Source: JBJYIN01 sp046237015 (GTDB lineage Bacteria > Pseudomonadota > Gammaproteobacteria > Enterobacterales > Enterobacteriaceae). From it: 64,000 nt of DNA. The stretch's first letter is position 1, and each line of letters starts with the position of its first letter. The stretch covers positions 44,474 through 108,473 of the forward strand of contig NZ_JBJYIN010000016.1 in the NCBI RefSeq assembly GCF_046237015.1, in the 5' to 3' direction. A program made the position numbers and the translations under genes. A model generated the notes under the pieces. The model was not told where the DNA came from and ran no database searches. It saw only the letters and a list, made by a program, of their open reading frames with translations. This document shows positions 53,590 to 62,181 of the stretch, piece after piece.

Positions 53590-53616
53590 GCGGCAGTTCA
53601 ACTGCCGCGTTTTTTT
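53590..53616 (+). terminator. ydfI terminator
   Basis: GCGGCAGTTCAACTGCCGC stem followed by GTTTTTTT, 21 bases after the ydfI stop. It separates the operon from rspR. Confidence 0.9.
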
Positions 53617-53701
53617 GTTATTTAACTGGTAATAACGCCTAGGGCGATATGAATGAAACATGTATTATAATCCATAAATATTTTGTGCAAAAAGCGGCGG
53701 C

Positions 53702-54388
53702 ATGGATACCTCTTTTCAGATCAATAACAACGAACCCGTAAATCAGCAAATTTACCGAGTGCTGCGTAAAGACATCGTGGAATGCAATATTCCGCCAGGT
53801 AAATTGTTGTCCGAAAAGGAAATATCAACGCGTTTTGACGTGTCTCGCCAACCGGTCAGGGAAGCGTTTATTAAATTGGCCGAGGCGGGTCTGGTGCAAA
53901 TATTGCCGCAACGCGGCACGTTTGTAATGAAGATTTCCGAACAGCGGGTGGCGGAAGCTCGGTTTATCCGTCAGGCGTTGGAGTGCGCCATTGCTCGGCG
54001 TGCGGCTGAAGCCGTTACGGACGAACAACTGCTGGTGCTGGAACATAATTTACGCCGTCAGGAATTGGCTGCACAGAATGGTCGGGTGCATGAGTTTCTG
54101 AGTCTGGATGACAGCTTTCACCAACTTTTGACGCAAATAGCCAAGTGTCCGCTGGCATGGGAAACCATCGAGTCGATTAAAGCGACGATGGATCGGGTCC
54201 GTTTTCTCAGCTTGAGTCAGGTTTCTCCGCCGATGAGTTTGATTCAGCAGCACTACCTGATTTTTGCCGGATTGAAAGCTCGCGATCCTGATGCGACGGA
54301 AAGGGCGATCCGTGAACATCTACAGGAAATGATTTACTCGATTACGCCAATCGCTCAGCAAAATAGTGACTGGTTTGAGCATTCCTGA
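53702..54388 (+). CDS. rspR: GntR-family regulator RspR
   Basis: FadR-type GntR regulator of 228 residues, clearly homologous to E. coli RspR (YdfH): winged helix SEKEISTRFDVSRQPVREAF near 38-57, FCD ligand domain from about 85 with metal-type residues in DDSFHQLL and REHLQEM. In E. coli it represses rspAB. Here it is downstream of its presumed target operon, with its own promoter after the ydfI terminator. Whether it also controls rspA copy 1, which shares the promoter, is open. Confidence 0.9.
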   Translation: MDTSFQINNNEPVNQQIYRVLRKDIVECNIPPGKLLSEKEISTRFDVSRQPVREAFIKLAEAGLVQILPQRGTFVMKISEQRVAEARFIRQALECAIARRAAEAVTDEQLLVLEHNLRRQELAAQNGRVHEFLSLDDSFHQLLTQIAKCPLAWETIESIKATMDRVRFLSLSQVSPPMSLIQQHYLIFAGLKARDPDATERAIREHLQEMIYSITPIAQQNSDWFEHS

Positions 54389-54430
54389 CGAGTGAGTTTG
54401 ATGAGTGCGGTATCGCAGAGAAAAACATGT

Positions 54431-54451
54431 CGGGCGACGTGGTGGCGCCCG
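54431..54451. terminator. Weak hairpin after rspR
   Basis: CGGGCG / CGCCCG stem with a 9-base loop, AT-rich sequence after it but no clear T-run, in a convergent gap. Confidence 0.4.
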
Positions 54452-54492
54452 AATAATATTAAGCCTGATTAAACCCGAGGCTTAATTCAACG

Positions 54493-54699
54493 TTAGACAC
54501 GTCCCAGACGCATTAACTCTTCTGGAGCAAAGTATTCACCAACACCTTGCAGTTCTACGCATTTTGCCAGACGAACGTCTTCACGTTTCAGGTTTTCTGC
54601 ATGAATGGCTGCAACGGTGCCAATCAGGCGAGAACCTGTTTGCATAACACGGCAACCGGAGTCGATCGGATTTCTATATCTGTCATACGCTTTGTACAC
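54493..54699 (-). CDS. Small conserved protein of unknown function
   Basis: Protein of 68 residues starting with GTG at 54699 behind a strong AGGAGG at a 7-base spacing, which is the main reason to accept it. The pattern SGCRVMQTGSRLIGTVAAI...KCVELQGVGEYFAPEELMRLGR suggests a small beta-barrel such as a KOW/SH3-like fold, as in several short enterobacterial proteins (loosely like YodC). No function is recognised. No signal or membrane segment. Confidence 0.7.
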   Translation of the reverse strand: MYKAYDRYRNPIDSGCRVMQTGSRLIGTVAAIHAENLKREDVRLAKCVELQGVGEYFAPEELMRLGRV

Positions 54700-55020
54700 G
54701 TTAACCTCCTCGTTTGACGGTAAAAAACGTTAGGTGCGTTTTTCATCGTTGTGATAACGACCCGAAGGGTGGCGAAATAAGCCGCCATAAAAAACCACAT
54801 CGATCCTACTGCGCACGGATACCTTGCTCCAGCAGATTACGATTTTTATAGAAAGTCCGTATATAAATCATCGTGCTATTAACCCATACCCATAAAAACG
54901 CTTAAATATTAACGTATGGTCAACATCGGTTTTACGAGTAAGGTAACACGATGATGGTTTCTATTTATGGTGTTGACAGCGCTGCCATCGCGGAGCCATT
55001 TTTCTTTGCCCCGCGATCGA
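54700..55020. other. Gap before mdtG 3' end
   Basis: 321 bp, including the promoter of the small gene on its left. A 27-codon frame at 54951-55034 has an upstream AAGG but runs into mdtG and shows no recognisable sequence. Nothing else seen. Confidence 0.4.
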
Positions 55021-56214
55021 TTAGGCTTTTTTAGGAACCTTACGAAAGTGGAAAATAATTTGTAGGGTATTGCACAACACCAATAGTGCAGTGACGACAA
55101 ATACCCAACGAAATCCCATCATGGCAGAAACGCCGGAGCCAATCAGCGGACCGACGACATTCCCTAAATACATAAATGATTGGTTATAACCGAAGATTCT
55201 GCCCGTGACCTGTTGACTGCTGTATTTCACAAGTAGCGCCTGTACTGCTGGCATGAGTGCGCCATCAGCAAAGCCCAGCATAAACCGCAGTATCCCCAGT
55301 TGAACGGGGGTCTGGACGACGGACATAATGGAAAAAAGCAGCACACAAAAGCCCAGGGAAACAATCAATATACGGTGAGCGCCGATCCTGTCACCTAAAC
55401 GGCCAAGACGCGGCGCGGAAAGCAGGGCAGAGACCCCCGGGATCGCGGCAATCACGCCGCTGATAAATGCAATGTTGTCGGTGCCGGGGGTAAGATCGCG
55501 AATAAATAGTGTCAGTATCGGGTTGATCGAACCGTTTGCCATCTGGATCATCATGGTAGTGATAAACAAACTGATAATCAGCATTGGATAAGGCAGAGAG
55601 GAAAAGACCGCTTTGCCACTCAGACGATCGGCTTTGCTCACTCTTATCATGTTTTCTTTAATCGCAAAGAGCGTAATTAAGAAGCTGATGAAGAGCAGGC
55701 CACCGGTGATAAAAAACACAACGCGTAAACCCACATGGTCGGCCAGAAATCCACCAAGTAGTGGGCCAATGATAATGCCGGAGATTTGTCCGGTAGACAG
55801 CGTACCCAGCGCCCAGCCACTTTTTTCTCGCGGTACTTGCGAGGCTATCAATGCCATCGCGTTAGGAATATAGCCGGAAGTGAGTCCCATCATGGCGCGC
55901 AAGATAAATAAATGCCATACGTTGCTGGCAAAGCCTTGCAGCGTCATGACGATTGCCATTCCCAATGCTGCGCGCAGCAACATGAGTTTGCGGCCTTTGC
56001 GATCGGCCAGACTTCCCCATAGCGGTGCCACGATAGCGGAAATCAGAAATGAAGAACTAAAAATTATGCCAGACCAGAGACTCAACGATTCATGTGAATG
56101 TACGCCAAGTTGTTCAATGTACAGCGGTAAAAAGGGCAAGATCTGACTCATGGCTAAGCCGGTAAAAAAGCACCCTAGCCAGGCAGAGAATAAGTTGAGT
56201 TTCCAGGTTTCCAT
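55021..56214 (-). CDS. mdtG: MFS multidrug efflux protein MdtG
   Basis: Inner-membrane drug:H+ antiporter of about 397 residues, closely matching E. coli MdtG (YceE, 408), linked to fosfomycin and deoxycholate tolerance. Loop 2-3 motif GSLADRKGRKLMLLR near residue 75, and AWLGCFFTGLAMS in helix 1. The frame is open to a TTG at 56265; ATG 56214 (METWKLN) is preferred, although its ribosome site is weak and a start between them is possible. About twelve helices. Confidence 0.9.
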   Translation of the reverse strand: METWKLNLFSAWLGCFFTGLAMSQILPFLPLYIEQLGVHSHESLSLWSGIIFSSSFLISAIVAPLWGSLADRKGRKLMLLRAALGMAIVMTLQGFASNVWHLFILRAMMGLTSGYIPNAMALIASQVPREKSGWALGTLSTGQISGIIIGPLLGGFLADHVGLRVVFFITGGLLFISFLITLFAIKENMIRVSKADRLSGKAVFSSLPYPMLIISLFITTMMIQMANGSINPILTLFIRDLTPGTDNIAFISGVIAAIPGVSALLSAPRLGRLGDRIGAHRILIVSLGFCVLLFSIMSVVQTPVQLGILRFMLGFADGALMPAVQALLVKYSSQQVTGRIFGYNQSFMYLGNVVGPLIGSGVSAMMGFRWVFVVTALLVLCNTLQIIFHFRKVPKKA

Positions 56215-56529
56215 GGTGCGCGGTAAGCCTTCATCAGCAGATGACCAATGGTGAAAATTAAGCAACCGTACGTCGGATTATTTTAATATCGGCATCAACA
56301 AGTAACGGAAGGTGACTAAAATTTCATCTCTTATGAAGAGCATAACATAGCACGCTATCTTGTTGTTTAACTGTCCTTCGGCGATGAGTGAAAAAGAAAT
56401 AATCGAGGTGTTCGGCCAATGTGCAAATAATTTTGTGATTCATGTCACAAAAAATTGCATTTAAAAATTATGGCGCGTAGAATCCTTTACCAAGAGATAA
56501 CAACATGACAACGTAATCAAGGTAAAAAA
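56215..56529. promoter_or_regulatory. mdtG / azuC divergent region
   Basis: 315-bp gap holding the divergent mdtG and azuC promoters. The right half carries the CRP box at 56434-56449 and a possible -10 TAGAAT at 56478-56483. No marbox was identified with confidence on the mdtG side. Confidence 0.5.
56434..56449 (+). promoter_or_regulatory. CRP box of azuC
   Basis: TTTTGTGATTCATGTCACAAAA (core TGTGA at 56434-56438, TCACA at 56445-56449, six bases between) is a near-perfect palindrome. It lies 80 bp before the azuC start. E. coli azuC is reported to be under CRP control. Confidence 0.85.
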
Positions 56530-56607
56530 ATGCGTAACTTTTTGAAAAAAATCCTGATGGCCTACGTTAATGCATATAAAGACGTACCGCCGGGTGCAAT
56601 GCACTGA
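56530..56607 (+). CDS. azuC: AzuC small protein (25 residues) and likely AzuCR RNA
   Basis: A 25-codon gene starting ATG 56530 behind AAGG. The product MRNFLKKILMAYVNAYKDVPP (first part) ends GAMH; the block KDVPPG-x-M matches E. coli AzuC, a 28-residue amphipathic peptide. In E. coli the same transcript acts both as mRNA and as the regulatory RNA AzuCR, and the peptide binds the glycerol-3-phosphate dehydrogenase GlpD at the membrane. Here a CRP box is upstream and a terminator ends the unit at 56708, giving an RNA of roughly 220 nt. A-rich repeated sequence fills the part after the stop codon. Identity rests on a short peptide, but position of the box, size and motif agree. Confidence 0.8.
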   Translation: MRNFLKKILMAYVNAYKDVPPGAMH

Positions 56608-56616
56608 TTTCTGTTT

Positions 56617-56676
56617 AAGAAACAGATAGTTTTAAGAAAAAGATAGCTTTAAAAAAAGACATCTTTAAAAAAAGAT
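56617..56676 (+). repeat. Degenerate 16-17-bp repeats in the azuC 3' region
   Basis: Three to four imperfect copies of AAAAAGATAGCTTTAAA follow the azuC stop codon and lie inside the presumed transcript. The purine-rich, T-spaced sequence could be an Hfq- or target-binding region. Confidence 0.65.
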
Positions 56677-56684
56677 AATAGTTG

Positions 56685-56708
56685 AAAAAGCCGCATTAGC
56701 GGCTTTTT
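56685..56708 (+). terminator. azuC terminator
   Basis: AAAAAGCCGC-ATTA-GCGGCTTTTT, ten perfect pairs and a T-run, typical of an sRNA end. Confidence 0.9.
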
Positions 56709-56765
56709 GACGTTAATAACCACCTCATTGTCACCCGTTTCACACCGATCTTTTATCAATATCAG

Positions 56766-57845
56766 TTACAACATATCGGCAATCGCTTTACCTAATGATT
56801 GGGTATTTCCTGTTCCGCCTAAATCCCTGGTCAGCGGTGCGATCTGCGGTCCTTGTGACAATACCGTTTCAATGGCCTGCAACACAGCGGCTCCGGCTTC
56901 CGGATAGCCCAAATGTTCCAACATCATACTGCCACACCAAATCTGGCCAATAGGATTGGCTAACCCTTTTCCGGCAATATCGGGCGCGGAACCGTGGACG
57001 GGTTCAAATAGGCTGGGGAGGCGACGTTCAGGGTTAATATTGGCAGAAGGGGCGATACCGATGGTTCCGGTACAGGCCGGACCTAAATCAGATAAGATAT
57101 CGCCGAATAAATTGCTGGCGACCACGACATCAAACCAGTCGGGGTGCAGGACAAAATTGGCTGTCAGGATATCAATATGAAATTTATCAACGTTGATTTC
57201 CGGATAGTGTTTTGCCATTTCGGCCACTCGGGTATCCCAGTAAGGCATGGTGATGGCGATACCGTTTGATTTTGTGGCTGAAGTCAGATGTTTTTTCGGG
57301 CGAGTCATCGCTAATTCGTAAGCAAATTTCAGAATTCGATCGACACCGACCCGTGTCATCACCGTTTCCTGAATCACAATTTCGCGATCGGTTCCGGGGA
57401 ACATGGTGCCGCCAACGCTGGAGTATTCCCCCTCGGTGTTTTCCCGAACCACGTAGAAATCGATGTCACCAGGGTGACGTCCGGCTAAAGGGGCTTTGAC
57501 GCCCGGCATCAGTCGACAAGGACGCAGATTGACGTACTGATCGAACTCGCGACGAAATTGTAATAATGAGCCCCAAAGTGAGATGTGGTCAGGCACAATA
57601 TCCGGCCAGCCGACCGCACCGAAATAGATAGCGTCATACTGACTCAGGATCGAAAACCAGTCGTCTGGCAGCATTTTTCCTTGTTTCAGATAGTAATCGG
57701 CGCTGGCGAAATCAAACCAATCCCACTGTATTGATATATCAAATTTTTCCGCGGCGCGTTGCATCACACGCACGCCTTCAGGCATGACTTCTTTGCCAAT
57801 GCCATCGCCGGGGATAACGGCGATTTTGTGTTGTTTTCCAGACAT
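56766..57845 (-). CDS. dmlA: D-malate/tartrate dehydrogenase (DmlA)
   Basis: Decarboxylating NAD-dependent dehydrogenase of 359 residues; start ATG 57845 behind GAAGGACC. The N-terminal IAVIPGDGIGKEVMPEG, the substrate Arg region FRREFDQYVNLRPCR, the Tyr in VRENTEGEYSS and the late NLFGDILSDLGPACTGTIG are typical of the isocitrate/isopropylmalate dehydrogenase family, D-malate branch. E. coli DmlA (YeaU) is very similar. It oxidises D-malate to pyruvate; tartrate is an alternative. A divergent LysR gene lies 108 bp away. Confidence 0.92.
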   Translation of the reverse strand: MSGKQHKIAVIPGDGIGKEVMPEGVRVMQRAAEKFDISIQWDWFDFASADYYLKQGKMLPDDWFSILSQYDAIYFGAVGWPDIVPDHISLWGSLLQFRREFDQYVNLRPCRLMPGVKAPLAGRHPGDIDFYVVRENTEGEYSSVGGTMFPGTDREIVIQETVMTRVGVDRILKFAYELAMTRPKKHLTSATKSNGIAITMPYWDTRVAEMAKHYPEINVDKFHIDILTANFVLHPDWFDVVVASNLFGDILSDLGPACTGTIGIAPSANINPERRLPSLFEPVHGSAPDIAGKGLANPIGQIWCGSMMLEHLGYPEAGAAVLQAIETVLSQGPQIAPLTRDLGGTGNTQSLGKAIADML

Positions 57846-57953
57846 CTGAGGGTCCTTCTTTTCTCTTGAAAGGTTCACTGAGTGTATTTCTTGCGTTTAG
57901 GGTGAACAATTAGCTTAAATGGCAAGGCATTGTTGAATTAAAGAGAAGAATAT

Positions 57954-58838
57954 ATGTCGACAGTTAACGACCTGTTTTTTTTCAGTCGTATTGTGGCGTT
58001 AGGTAGCCTGACGGCGGTTGCTCGTGAGCTGGGGCTGTCATTACCCGCAGTCAGTAAACGATTGACTCAACTGGAAAAACGTCTGGGTGTTCAACTGATA
58101 CAGCGGACAACCCGACGATTGGATTTAACGGCAGAAGGCGCGTTGTACGCAGAGGGTGCCGTGCCGATCTTGGCGGAAATCGCTGAACTGGAAAGCGCTG
58201 TGGCTAAAAACCAACGCTCGCTTTGCGGTAAGCTTAATGTGAATGCTTCTTTTGGTTTCGGTCGAAGACATGTTGCCCCGTTGGTGTCATCTTTTTCACG
58301 GTTACACCCCGATTTAGACATTCAGCTTCAGCTTTCCAGCCAGCCCATTAATTTTCTGGATGCCGGGATTGATATCGATATTCGCGTGGGCGAACCGCCG
58401 GATTCACGTTTGATCGCCCGGAAACTGTTGGATAATCCTCGGGTTTTATGTGCATCCCCGGCTTATATTCAACGCGCTGGTATGCCGAAGACGGTTGCCG
58501 ATTTGTCTGCCCACAACTGTATTGTATTGAGGCAATATGAAAGTGATTATGCGTTGTGGCGTTTTTATCGGGCAGGCAATGAATTTACCCATAAAGTTGA
58601 CGGCAGCCTGTCGAGCAATGATGGCGAAGTCATCATGCATTATGCGCTGGATGGGCACGGTATTATTTTGCGTTCGTTTTGGGATGTCAGAGGATACCTT
58701 GAGCGAGGAGAATTGATCCCTCTGCTGACTGATTACGAGATACCCACCGCAGATATTCACGCGGTTTATCAACACCGTCGGCATATTCCTGCGAGGATCA
58801 CCGCGTTTATTGATTATCTGTCTGAGCAATTGGCATGA
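57954..58838 (+). CDS. dmlR: LysR-family regulator DmlR
   Basis: LysR regulator of 294 residues, helix-turn-helix SLTAVARELGLSLPAVSKRL near 18-37 and effector domain from about 90. Divergent from dmlA as in E. coli, where DmlR activates dmlA in the presence of D-malate. Confidence 0.88.
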   Translation: MSTVNDLFFFSRIVALGSLTAVARELGLSLPAVSKRLTQLEKRLGVQLIQRTTRRLDLTAEGALYAEGAVPILAEIAELESAVAKNQRSLCGKLNVNASFGFGRRHVAPLVSSFSRLHPDLDIQLQLSSQPINFLDAGIDIDIRVGEPPDSRLIARKLLDNPRVLCASPAYIQRAGMPKTVADLSAHNCIVLRQYESDYALWRFYRAGNEFTHKVDGSLSSNDGEVIMHYALDGHGIILRSFWDVRGYLERGELIPLLTDYEIPTADIHAVYQHRRHIPARITAFIDYLSEQLA

Positions 58839-58839
58839 A

Positions 58840-58861
58840 AAAAGGGAGCTTTTGGCTCCCT
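58840..58861 (-). terminator. Terminator between dmlR and fhuE
   Basis: GGGAGC / GCTCCC stem with loop TTTTG; six T residues follow on the minus strand, so it mainly ends the fhuE transcript. Confidence 0.8.
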
Positions 58862-58881
58862 GATTTGGCTAAGTGTTTCGA

Positions 58882-61065
58882 TCAGAAACGGTAGTTGGCA
58901 GAGATGCTGACGTTACGTGGTTCGCCATAAACAACCGAGCCGTCAATGTTGGTATCATAGGTTTTGTCGAGCAGGTTATTAACATTCGCCTGCAATGACA
59001 GGTTTTTTGTAACCTGATAACGACCAAACAGATCGACAAGGGCATAGCTACCTTGCTCTGCGCGCCAGGTGCCGTAAGGCGTAGACACATTCTTGTACAC
59101 GCGATTCTGCCAGTTAACACCCCCGCCAACGGTGAGGTCAGGCAGTACGGGGAGACGATAGCTGGTGAACAATTTTACCGAGGTTCGTGGCAGATTCGGG
59201 TTAACTGCTTTTCCTTCTTTATCCTCTGCAACGTAGCGGGTGGCACCGAACGTCATTTGCCAGTTATCGGTTAAGGCACCATTGATCTCAAATTCAATCC
59301 CTTTACTGACGGTGCCATCAATGCCGCGATAGGCGTCATCTGTGGAGCCGATGACCTTTCTGCCGGTTTTCTCTCCCAGATTATCTTGTTCAATGCGGAA
59401 GGCTGCCAGCGTCGTCGTCAGGCGACTATTCATCCAGTCGGATTTCAGACCCAGCTCATAGTTGTTGCCGGTAATGGGGGCAAGGTATTTACCATTAATA
59501 TCCCGATAGGTCTGCGGCTGGAAGATCGATGTATAGCTTGCGTAGGTTGACCAGTTGTCATCAATGTCGAACACCAGACCCGCATACGGCGTTGTATGAT
59601 TTTTCTCCATATTCTGCGTTAGCGTATCGGTATTCCATTTGGTGTAACGGGCGCCTACGATCAGATGTAGCGGATCGGCTAATGAAATCCGAGTTGCTGT
59701 ATAGACCGATTTCATATTGGTCTTGTCATCCTTAGCAACACTCAGCGGCTTCCAGTTTGTCTCAGGGTAACGATTATTGTAGTGATAAAGACTTCCGAGG
59801 TCTGTTGGGTAAATGTCGTCCCATGAACTCATATATCGGTTGGTCTGCCTGCTGTAGCTCACCCCTGCCATCAATTGGTGCTGACGATCAAACAAGTGAT
59901 AAGGGCCGCTGGCAAAGATATCCAAAGCGTCGACTTTGCGTTTACCTGTGTTATAACCCGTACCGCCAACCACCGGATAACTTGGCCCATAGAGGCTTTC
60001 CATCATGCCGGTTGATTTATCGACCAGTCCATCGAGATACATCATACGGCTATCAAGCTTCATTTCCGTATGCGTGCCGTTGAAGGTTAATTCCCAGTTA
60101 TTGTCGAAACGATGTTTCAGCGTGGCAAAGACTTTATTAAACGTTTTATCGTTATAGGCCCAATCAGGAGCCGTACTGTCGCTGCGGTCAAAATTTGTCA
60201 GGCTCCCGTTGGTATACCATCGGGGCAGCCCGCCCCAGGTCGGGCTGTCTACATTGATTTCCTGATATTCATAACCGACTGATAAGCTGGTATTATCGTT
60301 TAGATCGGCATCCAGTACACCATAGAAAAATTTCTTCTGCTGCTGATAGCGGTCAAGCCAGCTATCGTTGTCTTGGAAGCCCGCGATCATGCGTCCGCGA
60401 ACATTGCCGTTTTCGGTTAATGGCGTAGAAAGATCGGCGACGTAGCGTTGTTTGTTCCAACTGCCATATTCTGCGGAAACATTCCCTTGAAAATCCCGAC
60501 TGGTCGCATGTTTGCGTACCATATTGATGGCAGCGGAAGGGTTACCTGTACCCGTCATCAGACCGTTAGCTCCACGCACGACTTCCACTCGTTCAAAGAG
60601 GGCCGTATCTGAAAGCCCATCTCCCAGATTCCATCGGGATTCGAAGAATGTGGGGATACCATCCACCAGGTAGTTATCAATCAGGAAACCACGTGAGTAA
60701 TACAGGCTGCGATCCGAATCAGAGGTTTTTGAGGTGATCCCGGTGGTATTGGTCAATACCTCTCCCAGCGTTCCGAGCTGCTGATCTTCCATGCGTTGTT
60801 GACTGATGATGCTAACGGACTGTGGGATATCGCGTTGTACCAGCGTCATTTTGGTGCCAGCGGATGTGGTCTTAACGCTGTAATCCTGATATGACGCATC
60901 GGTGCTGTCTTGAGCCGAGCCATCAACAACGATGGTATCGTCAGATTTTGTTTCGGCTGCGAAACTGGCTAAAGGCAGTAGTGCAAGTGTAATGCTGGAT
61001 GCCAGTAATGATAAACCTGATGCACGCTGACGTGATCCCTTCGTCGATGGGTGAGTGAAAGACAT
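58882..61065 (-). CDS. fhuE: TonB-dependent ferric siderophore receptor FhuE
   Basis: Outer-membrane receptor of 727 residues (E. coli FhuE 729) for ferric coprogen and related hydroxamate siderophores. Signal peptide ends at ASFAAET near residue 38, TonB box DTIVVDG near 43-49, plug domain from about 70 (RDIPQSVSIISQQRM), 22-strand barrel, and a C-terminal aromatic residue (SANYRF). Long blocks match E. coli FhuE. A Fur-box candidate is upstream. Confidence 0.94.
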   Translation of the reverse strand: MSFTHPSTKGSRQRASGLSLLASSITLALLPLASFAAETKSDDTIVVDGSAQDSTDASYQDYSVKTTSAGTKMTLVQRDIPQSVSIISQQRMEDQQLGTLGEVLTNTTGITSKTSDSDRSLYYSRGFLIDNYLVDGIPTFFESRWNLGDGLSDTALFERVEVVRGANGLMTGTGNPSAAINMVRKHATSRDFQGNVSAEYGSWNKQRYVADLSTPLTENGNVRGRMIAGFQDNDSWLDRYQQQKKFFYGVLDADLNDNTSLSVGYEYQEINVDSPTWGGLPRWYTNGSLTNFDRSDSTAPDWAYNDKTFNKVFATLKHRFDNNWELTFNGTHTEMKLDSRMMYLDGLVDKSTGMMESLYGPSYPVVGGTGYNTGKRKVDALDIFASGPYHLFDRQHQLMAGVSYSRQTNRYMSSWDDIYPTDLGSLYHYNNRYPETNWKPLSVAKDDKTNMKSVYTATRISLADPLHLIVGARYTKWNTDTLTQNMEKNHTTPYAGLVFDIDDNWSTYASYTSIFQPQTYRDINGKYLAPITGNNYELGLKSDWMNSRLTTTLAAFRIEQDNLGEKTGRKVIGSTDDAYRGIDGTVSKGIEFEINGALTDNWQMTFGATRYVAEDKEGKAVNPNLPRTSVKLFTSYRLPVLPDLTVGGGVNWQNRVYKNVSTPYGTWRAEQGSYALVDLFGRYQVTKNLSLQANVNNLLDKTYDTNIDGSVVYGEPRNVSISANYRF

Positions 61066-61171
61066 TGTTAGCCCTTATTTTTGTTTCATTTTGAGTCCCA
61101 AAAAGAATCCTGCCGACATGAATTCTGGCGGGGTTGCGCGATTTTGAGGCTACTCATGGATTGGTAAGTGA

Positions 61172-61190
61172 AAATGCAAATGAGAAGTAT
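61172..61190 (-). promoter_or_regulatory. Possible Fur box of fhuE
   Basis: AAATGCAAATGAGAAGTAT, about 105 bp before fhuE, resembles common enterobacterial Fur sites of the type AATGAGAA..TTTGCATT. Iron control is expected for this receptor. Confidence 0.5.
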
Positions 61191-61295
61191 AAATATTTAG
61201 AATGTGACTGTAAACATACGTAAACGTCGTTATTGAAACCTCGTTTCAATAACGACATTACCTTTAATATGGTTAGACAAACATGTTTGCTCACT

Positions 61296-61420
<125 letters not shown>

Positions 61421-61581
61421 AAATGCCTCCATCAGGAGGAAAAAAAACGAGGCGTGAATGAGAAATGAATTAATACTAAATTACCGTGGATAACATTTTA
61501 ATCGGTTTATCTGCCATCGTTTATTTGTGCTGCTATCGGCGATAGAGATATGTTGCCGGAATCGGTTGAGGCGGATATTTG

Positions 61582-62148
61582 CTATAAATAACTTAACTTG
61601 AAGTTGGCTGTTGCGGTGTAATCACCGGAATGGATCAGGTCGTCACGTATTTTTTCAATGCGTGCAGAGAATTGAAGGGTATTTGTGCCGTAGTGCAACG
61701 GAATGTCATCCGTCGCATCGTTAATACCTACCAGCTTATTATCATGATAGATACCGAGAGCAACGCCTTTGGCACTGGAGGAATGATCTAGTGCTAATCG
61801 TTTTGGTAATAAGGGTTCTTCTTTGCCTAAAAAATTGACTGTGACGTGTTGATACGTATCTGGAGCGCAATCGACAAGGTGAATGGCAAAGTCATGCCAT
61901 TCGCCGTAGCCATTTTTTTTCATATATTGACCCGATGTTTCGCCCATATTCACTTCAATATTTTTTGATTCGGTACTGATATTGCAGGGGGCATTAACAA
62001 CAAGTACGCGAAAGGTTACATCATAATCGTTTAACAGTGGATGGGGCTGGCTTGCAGTCTGTCCTGAAGTTAGCACCATGGTGCCAACCATAAGGAATGA
62101 TAAAATAGAAAGGCCTATTTTTTTTGCCATTTTGTCGTGACTGTTCAT
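61582..62148 (-). CDS. Fimbrial subunit
   Basis: Secreted pilin-like protein of 188 residues. Signal peptide about 1-33 (ATG 62130, MAKKIGL, is a second possible start). The mature part carries the two-cysteine immunoglobulin-like fold of chaperone-usher subunits (NAPCNIS and LVDCAPDT) and ends with alternating residues ...TATANFKLSYL, the chaperone-binding strand. It is the last of three fimbrial genes on this strand. Whether it is the main subunit or a minor one cannot be told. Confidence 0.8.
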   Translation of the reverse strand: MNSHDKMAKKIGLSILSFLMVGTMVLTSGQTASQPHPLLNDYDVTFRVLVVNAPCNISTESKNIEVNMGETSGQYMKKNGYGEWHDFAIHLVDCAPDTYQHVTVNFLGKEEPLLPKRLALDHSSSAKGVALGIYHDNKLVGINDATDDIPLHYGTNTLQFSARIEKIRDDLIHSGDYTATANFKLSYL

Positions 62149-62181
62149 TGTCTATTGCCTGTTAATTAACGCACTAATCTA

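Noticed and set aside
54951..55034. 27-codon frame with an upstream AAGG
   Set aside because: Runs into the mdtG coding region on the other strand and matches no small protein known to me.
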